DNA of 61,664 bases from Clostridia bacterium (lineage in GTDB: Bacteria; Bacillota; Clostridia; Oscillospirales; CAG-272). This document shows positions 16,354 to 23,728 of the stretch, in pieces. Numbering within the stretch: position 1 is the stretch's first letter; each line of letters opens with the position of its first letter. The translations under genes were made by a program, and so were the position numbers. Under the pieces are notes generated by a model that was not told the origin of the DNA, did no database searches, and saw only the letters and a list, made by a program, of their open reading frames with translations. The stretch is taken from NCBI GenBank assembly GCA_017621655.1, contig JAGASS010000028.1:1-61664 (forward strand), read 5' to 3'.

Positions 16354-16920
16354 ATGGCAGAGAATAACGTAAGCGAAATGATCAAAAGCTCCCTTGAGGG
16401 AATACGAACGGTTGCAGATTCGGGAACTGTGCTCGGTGAGCCGATAAATACTAACAACGGTACAGTAATCATTCCCGTATCGAAGGTTACAGTCGGTTAT
16501 GCTTCGGGCGGTGTTGACTATCTTCCGAAGAATCGCGATAAGGACGGCGCAAAGACCGTTAAGTCGTCGACGCCTTGCTTCGGCGGTGGCGGCGGAACGG
16601 GTATTTCCGTTACACCTCTTTGCTTCCTTGTTGTAGATAAGAACGGCAAGGTAACTACCCTTAACATAAATAATCCTGCAGGAACCAACGCGGCTACCAG
16701 CACGTTAGATTCCATCTCGTCGCTGCTCGATAAGGCGCCCGAAACCATCGAGAAGATAAAGGGATTTTTCTCAAAGAAGGAGCCGGAGACTGCTCTTGAC
16801 GACGAGGAGCTTGAAAACGAGATCGAAGAGCTGACTAAAGAGCTTGAAGAAAAGGCGGAAAAAGAGCAGGCAAAAGAGGACAAAAAAGCAGCAAAAAAGG
16901 CGGCTAAAAAAGATAAATAA
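16354..16920 (+). CDS. ytfJ: GerW/YtfJ family sporulation protein
   Basis: A 188-residue GerW-type protein. The core carries the family pattern: SLEGIRTVADSGTVLGEPI, VGYASGGVDY, a GGGGGTGISVTPLCFLVV block (about 76-93) and a C-terminal amphipathic helix. The tail from about residue 150 is an extended Lys/Glu-rich charged segment, longer and more repetitive than usual. In Bacillus, YtfJ/GerW is made in the forespore and is needed for germination with L-alanine. The neighbours DUF2953 and dacF match the usual sporulation cluster (scpAB, DUF2953, ytfJ, dacF). Confidence 0.92.
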   Translation: MAENNVSEMIKSSLEGIRTVADSGTVLGEPINTNNGTVIIPVSKVTVGYASGGVDYLPKNRDKDGAKTVKSSTPCFGGGGGTGISVTPLCFLVVDKNGKVTTLNINNPAGTNAATSTLDSISSLLDKAPETIEKIKGFFSKKEPETALDDEELENEIEELTKELEEKAEKEQAKEDKKAAKKAAKKDK

Positions 16921-16984
16921 GGCGTAATACGGACGTTTTTTGCATATATTTCAGTGGGGGAATTTGCCCTACGGAGGAAAATAT

Positions 16985-18112
16985 ATGTTTAGAAAAGCGG
17001 TCCTGATTTGTATCATAACTGCAATTTTTATAGGCGTTTTTGTGCCGTTTTCGGCGCACGCCGAAAAGCTTGACATAAGCGTTTCCGCGTCGAGCGCGGT
17101 GCTTATCGAAGCCGAAAGCGGACGCGTTCTGTACGAAAAGGACGCGGACAAAAGACGCCCTATGGCGAGCACTACTAAGATAATGACGGCGCTCGTTGCG
17201 CTTGAAAATGCAGACATTAATATGGCGGTGAGAATCCCGAAGGAAGCCGTCGGGATCGAGGGCTCGTCTCTGTATCTGACGGAGGGTGAGACCTTGACGC
17301 TTCACGAGCTGCTTTATGCGCTGATGCTTCGGAGTGCAAACGATGCCGCGACGGCGATAGCTATTGCAGTCGGCGGCTCGGTTTCGGATTTTGCCGAGAT
17401 AATGAACGAAAAAGCGGAGAAAATGGGGCTTACCGATACCCATTTTGACAATCCGCACGGGCTTGACAGCGAGGAGCATTATACGACTGCGTGTGAGCTT
17501 GCACTAATTACCGCTGAGGCGCTTAAGAACGGCGTCTTCCGCGAGATAGTGTCGACGTATAAGAAGCTTTTGCCGCTTAACGGTGTCCAAGACAGACGCC
17601 TCGTTGTAAACCATAATCGGCTCTTGAGGACTTATGACGGCTGTATAGGTGTTAAAACGGGCTTTACGAAGAAGGACGGACGGTGCTTGGTAAGCGCCGC
17701 GGAGCGTGACGGAGTTACGCTCGTTGCCGTAACTTTGAACGCACCAAATGACTGGAGCGACCACAAAAAGATGCTTGATCACGGCTTTGCGTCGGTCAAG
17801 CGAGTGAAGATAAGCGGGGGCGGAATTGAGGGCTATCTGCCCACGGTCGGCGGAAAAGAGTCGATGATAAGATACGGCGCAATGGGTGATACGTTGGCAG
17901 TTTTGCCGAACGACGCGAGCGAGCTTCGCGTTGTGATAGAATTGCCGCGATTCGTTTTCGCGCCCGTGAAAAAGGGCGATATTATCGGCAGAGCCGTGTT
18001 TATGAACGGTAACGACGAGGTCGCGTCATTGCCGATAGAGGCACTGACCGACGCACCAAAAAGAAAGGTCAAAAAGACCTTCTGGCAGTGGCTTTTGGGG
18101 CTGTTTAGGTAA
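16985..18112 (+). CDS. dacF: D-alanyl-D-alanine carboxypeptidase, DacF type
   Basis: A 375-residue class C low-molecular-weight penicillin-binding protein (peptidase S11) that trims the terminal D-Ala from peptidoglycan stem peptides. A signal peptide (residues 1-26, ending SAHA) leads it across the membrane. Active-site motifs are STTK (62-65), SAN (117-119) and KTG (224-226). The C-terminal beta-domain (about 275-360) precedes a short amphipathic tail with KKTFWQWLLGLF that likely binds the membrane. I use the ATG at 16985 because CGGAGGAAAA precedes it; an upstream in-frame ATG at 16940 adds 15 non-signal residues. In this position after gerW it is most like the sporulation enzyme DacF. 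Confidence 0.92.
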   Translation: MFRKAVLICIITAIFIGVFVPFSAHAEKLDISVSASSAVLIEAESGRVLYEKDADKRRPMASTTKIMTALVALENADINMAVRIPKEAVGIEGSSLYLTEGETLTLHELLYALMLRSANDAATAIAIAVGGSVSDFAEIMNEKAEKMGLTDTHFDNPHGLDSEEHYTTACELALITAEALKNGVFREIVSTYKKLLPLNGVQDRRLVVNHNRLLRTYDGCIGVKTGFTKKDGRCLVSAAERDGVTLVAVTLNAPNDWSDHKKMLDHGFASVKRVKISGGGIEGYLPTVGGKESMIRYGAMGDTLAVLPNDASELRVVIELPRFVFAPVKKGDIIGRAVFMNGNDEVASLPIEALTDAPKRKVKKTFWQWLLGLFR

Positions 18113-18130
18113 TAGGAGTGTTAAATAAAT

Positions 18131-18452
18131 GCCTTCTCCAGCGGGAGAAGGTGTCTAAGAGGTAAACCTCGGACGGATGAGGTGTTCCAAAGCGAATGCA
18201 ATGAGCTTTGACAATTTCTTTTCTCTCGATATCGGGATATTACTCCTCATCCACCGCTACGAGCGAACCCCAAACGCTCATTTCATTCGCATTTGGGAAC
18301 CCCTCGTGTGGTCCCCCTTCTCCCTCAGGAGAAGGCAAGACAATGCCTCGCCCTTTGGGAGAGGTGTCGCCGTAGGCGACGGAGAGGGAACTGTGACCGA
18401 CTTTGCACCTCTCAGTCGGCGTTGCCGACAGCTCCCCTCAAGGGGAGCCTAT
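18131..18452. repeat. GC-rich palindromic repeat block between dacF and rluB
   Basis: The ~375-bp gap holds no credible gene. It contains CCTTCTCC-n-GGAGAAGG palindromes (about 18131-18151 and 18317-18336), a GGTGTCGCCGTAGGCGACGG unit and a CAGTCGGCGTTGCCGACAGC palindrome (about 18413-18432) followed by CTCCCCTCAAGGGGAG. Closely related modules occur at 21199-21365 and 46574-46762. Confidence 0.75.
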
Positions 18453-18489
18453 ATCCGCGCCCCTATAATTATGAAAAATGGGAAACAAC

Positions 18490-19218
18490 ATGGAAACTAA
18501 TGAAATAAGAGTACAAAAATACGTAGCCGACTGCGGTCTTATGTCAAGACGCAAGGCGGAGGAAGAAATACAGGCAGGACGAATCAGAGTCAACGGCGAG
18601 CGAGTCGAGCAGGGAAGAAAGATAATTCCCGGTGTCGACCGTGTCGAGTACCTCGGCAAGCCGGTAGAGATGCCGCGAGTTAAAAGATTCGTTTACATAA
18701 TGCTGAACAAGCCGCGCGGATACGTTACTACTATGAACGACGAGCTTGGACGCAAATGCGTGGCGTCGCTTGTCTCTGACGTTGGCGAGCGCGTTTATCC
18801 CTGCGGACGGCTTGACCTTGATTCCGAGGGACTTCTCATAATGACGAACGACGGCGAGCTCGCGAATAAGCTCATGCACCCCGCGCACCATATCCCGAAG
18901 CTTTACACCGTAAAGGTCAAGGGCAAGGTCACGGAGGAGCAACTCAAAAAGCTTAATAAGCCGATGATTATCGACGGCTACGAGACCGTCCCCGCCGAAG
19001 CGAAGATACTCTCGCTTCGCGAGGAGGAAAGCGCGATCGGTATCACGCTATACGAGGGCAGAAACCGACAGATACGCAAAATGTGCGAGCAGCTCGGACT
19101 CACGGTTACCTCGCTCCGCCGCATCGCTATCGGTGCCATCACACTCGGCAACCTCAAATCGGGAACTTGGAAGCGACTGACAAGATCCCAGGTCGATTAT
19201 CTGAAGAATTACAAATAA
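18490..19218 (+). CDS. rluB: 23S rRNA pseudouridine synthase, RluB type
   Basis: A 242-residue RsuA/RluB-family pseudouridine synthase. The N-terminal S4 RNA-binding domain (about 1-60: RVQKYVADCG-MSRRKAEEEI) is followed by the catalytic domain with CGRLDLDSEGLL (about 103-114), whose Asp attacks the target uridine, and GRNRQIRKMCE (about 193-203). It is expected to modify helix 90 region uridines of 23S rRNA; RsuA-like targets cannot be excluded. Start: GGGAA lies 6 nt before the ATG at 18490, so I prefer it over the ATG at 18478. In Firmicutes the gene commonly follows scpB and dacF, as here. Confidence 0.92.
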   Translation: METNEIRVQKYVADCGLMSRRKAEEEIQAGRIRVNGERVEQGRKIIPGVDRVEYLGKPVEMPRVKRFVYIMLNKPRGYVTTMNDELGRKCVASLVSDVGERVYPCGRLDLDSEGLLIMTNDGELANKLMHPAHHIPKLYTVKVKGKVTEEQLKKLNKPMIIDGYETVPAEAKILSLREEESAIGITLYEGRNRQIRKMCEQLGLTVTSLRRIAIGAITLGNLKSGTWKRLTRSQVDYLKNYK

Positions 19219-19219
19219 G

Positions 19220-19246
19220 AAAAAGCACCGCTTTGCGGTGCTTTTT
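19220..19246 (+). terminator. Terminator of rluB
   Basis: AAAAAGCACCG-CTTTG-CGGTGCTTTTT right after the stop codon. Confidence 0.9.
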
Positions 19247-19249
19247 ATA

Positions 19250-19278
19250 TTGACATTATTTGGTTTAAGTGGTAACAT
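19250..19278 (+). promoter_or_regulatory. Promoter of the GH20 gene
   Basis: TTGACA (19250-19255), a 17-bp spacer and TAACAT (19273-19278). Confidence 0.7.
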
Positions 19279-19307
19279 AAAATAAAGTAAAATTGGGAGT
19301 GTGACAA

Positions 19308-20939
19308 ATGATAATTCCAAGAGTTAAAAGCTATAAAGAAACCGAAAAAACGTGGAAATACTCAGGTGCGTTTGCGTTGACGTTTGAAAATTGCCCTTTT
19401 TCGACGGACGTTGAAAAAGCTCTTAAGCTTTTCTTGCCCGACACCAAGTTTTGTTCCTGCGGATGCAAGCTGAATTTTAAGGGAATAGATGAAAAGCACC
19501 CTGACGAGTGGTATCGATTTACCGTTACCGAGGACGTAATAACCGCAGAATTCTGCGATAAAAGAGGCGCAATTAACGCCGCGGCGAGCATTACCTGCCT
19601 TGTTCTTGACGGCGAAGCACCCTGCGGAATTATCGAGGATCATCCCGATTATTCTCATCGCGGAGTAATGATAGACCTTGCACGAAGCATAAGAGAGCCG
19701 CTTCAGGACGTAAAGGACGTCATAGTTTATATGGCTATGTCGAAGATGAATAGAGTTCATTTTCACCTGATGGATTCCGAAAGCATCTGCTTCAAGTCCG
19801 ATTCCGCACCGCAGATAAAGGGAACGAAAGCAAGAAACGGAAGACAGTATACGAAGGAACAGCTTTCGGAAATCGTTGAGCTTTGCGACACCTTCGCAAT
19901 AGAAGCGATACCCGAGATCGAGGTTCCTGCGCACGCAACCGCGCTGATCGAGGCGTTTCCGCAGTTTGCCTGCGACACCGATATTGAAAATCAGAGCCAT
20001 TGGTGTATCTGTCCGACGAGCGACGAGGTGTTCGAGCTGTATGAAAACATAATCAAAGAGGTCTGCTCGATCTTCCACGGAAAATATCTCCACGTCGGCG
20101 GCGACGAGCTTTATTTCAACGACGCGCCTCGGCTTAATATGCTTTGCCATTGGGACGTTTGCAGAAAGTGCCGCGCCTTCAGAGAGAAAAAGGGTCTATC
20201 CGGAATTCAGGAGCAGTATTACTACGTTATGAAGCGCATATACGACATTGTAAAGAGCTGCGGAAAAACGATGGTCATGTGGAACGACCAGATAGATATT
20301 TCGAAGGAGTCGCCGATACCGAAGGACGTTCTTATCGCCTTCTGGAGAATTGCATATCCCGGCAGAGGTCCTTACGAAAACTGTACGATGGAGGACTTTG
20401 CACGTCAGGGATACAAGCTCTATAATTCGATCTACGAAAAGACCTACGTTGACCTCGATGAGTATCTGCGCGAGGACGAGCTTAAGAGCTGGTCGCCCGT
20501 CACGTATCCCGAGATCTCTGACGAGTTCAAGCAGCAGGTCGTGGGAAGCGAAATGTGTGCCTGGGAATACGGAAACAGGGAAAACTACGGCTTCTATGAC
20601 TATACTCTTAAGGCGAATATCCCGATGTTTGCAGACCGACTTTGGGATGCAACTCCGCAGGAATACGACGAGGATTACCGTAAAGAAAACTATAAGATGA
20701 TCTTCGGAAAGAAGCTCACAAAGGATCTCTCCCCGATCTTCGGCGGATTTTTGCCCCCGAGAAGCGCAAAGATCATGACGCACGTTGAGCATAAGGATAT
20801 TGATACCGATCTTATCGCGGCAGTTATCGACGAGCTTTCCGAAATCGAGGCAAACGGTCATTATTCAAGACAGCGCTATGAGTATATCAAGCTTTTACGC
20901 GATATTGCAAAGCTTAAGTATCTTGCCGACAATCAGTAA
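19308..20939 (+). CDS. GH20 beta-N-acetylhexosaminidase-like enzyme
   Basis: A 543-residue glycoside hydrolase family 20 protein. Residues about 5-110 form a GH20b-like N-terminal domain. The TIM barrel starts at HPDYSHRGVMIDLAR. The catalytic Asp-Glu pair is visible in HVGGDEL (about 262-268), the hallmark of substrate-assisted hexosaminidases. PEIEVPAHA, a Trp-rich C-terminal part (CAWEYGNREN) and DRLWDATPQEY line the expected sugar site. There is no signal peptide, so it likely acts in the cytosol on imported amino sugars or peptidoglycan/host-glycan fragments. A Cys-rich insert (HWDVCRKCRAF, about 282-292) is unusual and could bind metal. It is monocistronic with its own promoter and ribosome site GGGAGTG. 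Confidence 0.85.
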   Translation: MIIPRVKSYKETEKTWKYSGAFALTFENCPFSTDVEKALKLFLPDTKFCSCGCKLNFKGIDEKHPDEWYRFTVTEDVITAEFCDKRGAINAAASITCLVLDGEAPCGIIEDHPDYSHRGVMIDLARSIREPLQDVKDVIVYMAMSKMNRVHFHLMDSESICFKSDSAPQIKGTKARNGRQYTKEQLSEIVELCDTFAIEAIPEIEVPAHATALIEAFPQFACDTDIENQSHWCICPTSDEVFELYENIIKEVCSIFHGKYLHVGGDELYFNDAPRLNMLCHWDVCRKCRAFREKKGLSGIQEQYYYVMKRIYDIVKSCGKTMVMWNDQIDISKESPIPKDVLIAFWRIAYPGRGPYENCTMEDFARQGYKLYNSIYEKTYVDLDEYLREDELKSWSPVTYPEISDEFKQQVVGSEMCAWEYGNRENYGFYDYTLKANIPMFADRLWDATPQEYDEDYRKENYKMIFGKKLTKDLSPIFGGFLPPRSAKIMTHVEHKDIDTDLIAAVIDELSEIEANGHYSRQRYEYIKLLRDIAKLKYLADNQ

Positions 20940-20943
20940 TAGG

Positions 20944-21010
20944 TGAAAGGCACGGGGCGCCGCCCCGCACCCCGCAAGGAGCTTTTGGAAAAAAGTTCCT
21001 TGACCTCAAA
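20944..21010 (+). repeat. Dispersed gut-Clostridia-type repeat (GGGGCGCCGCCCC unit)
   Basis: Starts with the palindrome CGGGGCGCCGCCCCG, then a purine-rich stretch with GGAGCTTTTGGAAAAAAG. I recall similar intergenic units from Oscillospirales genomes; only one copy is present here. Confidence 0.45.
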
Positions 21011-21018
21011 AACTTTTG

Positions 21019-21046
21019 AAAAGGACGGAGTTTATCCGTCCTTTTT
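21019..21046 (+). terminator. Terminator of the GH20 gene
   Basis: AAAAGGACGGA-GTTTA-TCCGTCCTTTTT. Confidence 0.88.
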
Positions 21047-21060
21047 GAGTTGAGTGCGCA

Positions 21061-21365
21061 AAATCAATTGTAGGGCGGGGGCAGGCTCGGAACCCCCCAA
21101 GCTCATACATTCGCTTCGGGGAACCCCACGCGCTCCCGCCGCTTTGCTCCCGCGCGCACGCTATTGCAGACAATTAAGTGTTTTGACACTTCGTTTTACC
21201 TTCTCCAGCAGGAGAAGGTGACTGAGCGAAGCGAAGTCGGATGAGGTGTCAAAAAGCATATCAAAGCGAATATAATGAGCTTTGACAGTTCCTTTTCTCT
21301 CTATATTGGGATATTACTCCTAATCCACCGCTATCGCGGTCCCCCTTCTCCCTCAGGAGAAGGTA
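21061..21365. repeat. Palindromic repeat block upstream of leader B
   Basis: Non-coding. It contains a GGGGAACCCC-type element near 21118, CCTTCTCCAGCAGGAGAAGG (from 21199) and CCCCCTTCTCCCTCAGGAGAAGG (about 21341-21363). The stretch AGCGAATATAATGAGCTTTGAC is nearly shared with 18190-18211. No gene is visible. Confidence 0.7.
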
Positions 21366-21428
21366 ATCAACGTGGCACCCTACGCAAAACGTGTGAAGCA
21401 CAGTTTTGCGGTACTTTTTAATTTGCTC

Positions 21429-21457
21429 TTTACTTTTTCGACAGTGTATGATATAAT
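21429..21457 (+). promoter_or_regulatory. Promoter of leader RNA B
   Basis: TATAAT at 21452-21457 with TTTACT at 21429-21434 at 17-bp spacing. The predicted start is at about 21464, the base of the long stem, as in copies A and C. Confidence 0.7.
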
Positions 21458-21463
21458 CAACTT

Positions 21464-21618
21464 GTCACACAATTTCATATTTGCAACTTTATCGGGAAAA
21501 ACACCTTGGCAAAAGGTGTTTCTCTCTTTTTTCTCATTCCCTGATGGAGTTGCGACATTGTGCGACAACAATGAGGGAACGCTTTTTCGGTGTGTCCCTC
21601 GTTGGGACACACTTTTTT
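21464..21618 (+). promoter_or_regulatory. Structured leader RNA, copy B, with terminator
   Basis: The 5' arm at 21464-21488 (GTCACACAAT...TGCAACT) pairs with the 3' arm at 21548-21566 (AGTTGCGACATTGTGCGAC). Inside are TCGGGAA/TTCCCTGA and an ACACCTT-GGCAA-AAGGTGT hairpin. After the stem, CAATGAGGGA (21569-21578) can form ten consecutive pairs with TCCCTCGTTG (21595-21604) in the terminator. The terminator itself is a perfect 9-bp stem, GTGTGTCCC/GGGACACAC, with T6 (21590-21618). Confidence 0.72.
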
Positions 21619-21640
21619 AATTTTGGAGGAGGGTTATATT

Positions 21641-22297
21641 ATGATTGAATATGTGTTAATTATGATTATACTTACTGGGGTAGCTTATATGTTGCTTCCG
21701 TTTATTCTAGTAATAAGTGGCAAGAAGTTTAAACTCAAAACAATAAGATGGATTACTGTTTTAGATGTTATTCTAGCAAAGCTTTTGCTTTCGATAGTTT
21801 TTAAAACAGATGAGGTTTTCTCAAACGCACCTGCTATATTGTGGGTAATATTGGCATATCAATTACTGAAGAACAAATGCTTGGAAAGTAGAATTCCTAG
21901 TAAAAATTACATAAAAAATTCTTTGCAAAATAATATAATTGCGTCGGGGGCAATCGAAAGTGTATACTATTTCGATTACACGAATAATTTTGGTTATTAT
22001 GATAGTCTTTCCGGCTTAAACACTACATTAGTTAAATACGAAGGTATGCCTATTCAGACGCCCGTTGCTAAAGTGAAAAGCGCACATATAGAATATTATA
22101 TAAACCAATTTGGCAGAAATATAGTGGTGGAATATATCAATTCCCGAATTTCAAAGCTTTGTTCGATTTCGGAAGACGAAGCTGAAAAATCGAATCAATT
22201 CATTATATTGCGATATGATAATGGTAGTATTATCTATTTTGAATATGATGCTGATTTTTGCAAAGTGTTTGAAATGGTCGAACAATACGAAGTGTAA
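21641..22297 (+). CDS. Hypothetical membrane protein behind leader B
   Basis: A 218-residue protein I do not recognise. Two N-terminal hydrophobic segments (about 3-26 and 36-56), with a weaker third near 60-76, anchor a soluble C-terminal domain (about 85-218) with no known motif. The domain contains SIIYFEYDADF-type strands that look like a beta-rich fold. The ATG at 21641 follows a strong GGAGGAGGG site 8 nt upstream. The gene is visibly AT-richer than its neighbours, which suggests recent acquisition. Transcription must pass the attenuator-like leader at 21464-21618. It is monocistronic; a long stem-loop follows. Confidence 0.7.
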   Translation: MIEYVLIMIILTGVAYMLLPFILVISGKKFKLKTIRWITVLDVILAKLLLSIVFKTDEVFSNAPAILWVILAYQLLKNKCLESRIPSKNYIKNSLQNNIIASGAIESVYYFDYTNNFGYYDSLSGLNTTLVKYEGMPIQTPVAKVKSAHIEYYINQFGRNIVVEYINSRISKLCSISEDEAEKSNQFIILRYDNGSIIYFEYDADFCKVFEMVEQYEV

Positions 22298-22333
22298 TAA
22301 AACCGCACGAAGCAAGTGCTTCGTGCGGTTTTA
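22297..22333. terminator. Bidirectional terminator between convergent genes
   Basis: ATAAAACCGCACGAAGCA-AG-TGCTTCGTGCGGTTTTAT, a 16-17-bp stem with A/T flanks, serving both the gene upstream and the minus-strand HIT gene. Confidence 0.88.
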
Positions 22334-22343
22334 TGTTCGTATA

Positions 22344-22679
22344 TTACCCCATCTGTCCGGCGAGCTTCGCTCCGCCGAGGATATGAAAATGGAGGTGGGG
22401 GACTGTCTGGCAGGCGTCGGGGCCGCAGTTTGATACGAGGCGGTAGCCGTTCGTCAGACCCTCTTCTGCTGCTATTTTCGGGATGGTTTTGAATATGTGC
22501 GCAACGATCTCTGCGTTTTCCTCGTTCACTCCGTCGAGAGAGGGAATATGGGTTTTCGGGATGACGAGAATGTGTGTCGGCGCCTGCGGAGCAATATCGC
22601 GGAACGCGAGGATCTTATCGTCCTCATACACCTTATTCGACGGGATCTCGCCCGCTACTATCTTACAAAAAAGACACAT
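22344..22679 (-). CDS. HIT family (Hint-like) nucleotide hydrolase
   Basis: A 111-residue histidine-triad protein. The catalytic HxHxH is HLHFH (95-99). CLFCKIVAGEIPS at the start supplies the usual Cys pair for zinc. Hint-type enzymes hydrolyse AMP-lysine and other nucleoside phosphoramidates. Length and order match Firmicutes Hit/HinT proteins. It is transcribed toward the terminator at 22297-22333 and is divergent from the DUF1858 gene. Confidence 0.93.
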   Translation of the reverse strand: MCLFCKIVAGEIPSNKVYEDDKILAFRDIAPQAPTHILVIPKTHIPSLDGVNEENAEIVAHIFKTIPKIAAEEGLTNGYRLVSNCGPDACQTVPHLHFHILGGAKLAGQMG

Positions 22680-22719
22680 TTTATTTTCCTTCTTTCTGCA
22701 TTTTTATAGCTCAAAATCA

Positions 22720-22748
22720 TTGACAAACGTATGATACTTTGCTATAAT
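22720..22748 (+). promoter_or_regulatory. Promoter of the DUF1858 gene
   Basis: TTGACA (22720-22725), a 17-bp spacer and TATAAT (22743-22748): consensus sigma-A. Confidence 0.85.
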
Positions 22749-22794
22749 GGTTATGATTTTATTAGTATTATAACAAAACGGAGGATTTCTGTCA

Positions 22795-22995
22795 ATGGTA
22801 GTAACAAAAGATTCGATCATCGGCGACGTTCTTGATTATGACGCAGGTACTGCGCAGTTCTTTTTCGAGATCGGTATGCACTGTCTCGGCTGCCCCGCAT
22901 CGAGAGGCGAAAGCATAGAAGCTGCCTGCATGGTACACGGCACCGATGCTGATGCGCTCATCACCAAGATCAACGATTATTTGAGCACAAAGTGA
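22795..22995 (+). CDS. DUF1858 small redox-type protein
   Basis: A 66-residue protein of the DUF1858/TIGR03980 family, described as hybrid-cluster-associated redox disulfide proteins. The core is MHCLGCPASRGESIEAACMVHG: the C-x2-C pair (about residues 39-42) could form a redox disulfide or bind a metal. The same fold forms the N-terminus of the iron-sulphur repair protein ScdA. It is cytosolic and common in anaerobes. It has a consensus promoter, the ribosome site GGAGG, and its own terminator, so it is monocistronic. Confidence 0.9.
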   Translation: MVVTKDSIIGDVLDYDAGTAQFFFEIGMHCLGCPASRGESIEAACMVHGTDADALITKINDYLSTK

Positions 22996-22998
22996 GCG

Positions 22999-23035
22999 AT
23001 GGCTGTGACCTATTCGGTTACAGCCATTAATTTTT
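22999..23035 (+). terminator. Terminator of the DUF1858 gene
   Basis: ATGGCTGTGACC-TATTC-GGTTACAGCCAT followed by TAATTTTT. It ends only 3 bp before the trmK start codon. Confidence 0.85.
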
Positions 23036-23038
23036 GAT

Positions 23039-23728
23039 ATGACGAGTATAAACCTTGACGCGCGTTTATCTGCCGTTGCTTCTATGATTCGTGACGGCGT
23101 GACGCTTTACGATATTGGAAGTGACCACGCGTATCTGCCTGTGTCGCTTCTTCTTGAAGAAAAAATACCATTTGCATATATTTGCGACGTTGCACGCGGT
23201 CCGCTTTCAAAGGCGGCGGATACCGTTTCTGCGTTTGGCGTCGGAGAAAAGTGCCGTCTGTGTCTATCAGACGGAATGAAAAGCGTGTCCGTTATTCCGC
23301 CTTGCGATATAAGTATTGCAGGAATGGGCGGAGAGCTTATTGCGTCAATAATCGACGCTTGCCCCGACGTGAGAAATCCCGACGTTCGACTCGTTCTTCA
23401 GCCGATGACAAAGGGCGATGAGCTTCGCAGGTATCTATGCGAAAACGGTTTTGAGATACTATATGAGAACACCGTTTTTGAGGGCAAATATTACACTGTA
23501 ATTTCCTGCCGATATAACGGAGAAAAATACGAGCTTAGTCCGTCCGAGCTTTTGCTCGGCAAGGCGGGTGTCCGCAATGAAAACGCTGAGTTTTTCGCCT
23601 TGGCAAAGAACAAGCTCGACGTTCTTAATTCCATTTACGACGGCAAGAAGCACGGCGGTGCTGACTCTTCATACGAAGAAGAGCTTATAAAAAATATTAC
23701 CGAAATAATTAACGGAGAAAAAAGATGA
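23039..23728 (+). CDS. trmK: tRNA (adenine(22)-N(1))-methyltransferase
   Basis: A 229-residue TrmK that methylates A22 of tRNAs with S-adenosylmethionine. The SAM motif is DIGSDHAYLP (25-34), and the conserved AGMGGELI lies at about 95-102, as in Firmicutes TrmK. The C-terminal helical region has YELSPSELLLG. It overlaps the nif3 gene by 4 bp (ATGA), the conserved trmK-nif3 pair of Firmicutes. Oddly, no ribosome site precedes the ATG at 23039 and the upstream terminator's T-run lies only 3 bp away, so expression may depend on read-through or an unseen start. Confidence 0.93.
   Translation: MTSINLDARLSAVASMIRDGVTLYDIGSDHAYLPVSLLLEEKIPFAYICDVARGPLSKAADTVSAFGVGEKCRLCLSDGMKSVSVIPPCDISIAGMGGELIASIIDACPDVRNPDVRLVLQPMTKGDELRRYLCENGFEILYENTVFEGKYYTVISCRYNGEKYELSPSELLLGKAGVRNENAEFFALAKNKLDVLNSIYDGKKHGGADSSYEEELIKNITEIINGEKR

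Noticed and set aside
21464..21618. Leader as a T-box, SAM, TPP, FMN, cobalamin, lysine, glycine or purine riboswitch, or 6S RNA
   Set aside because: None of the conserved core motifs of these classes (for example TGG-ACCGCG of T-boxes) is present, and three sequence-diverse copies in 45 kb do not fit 6S RNA.
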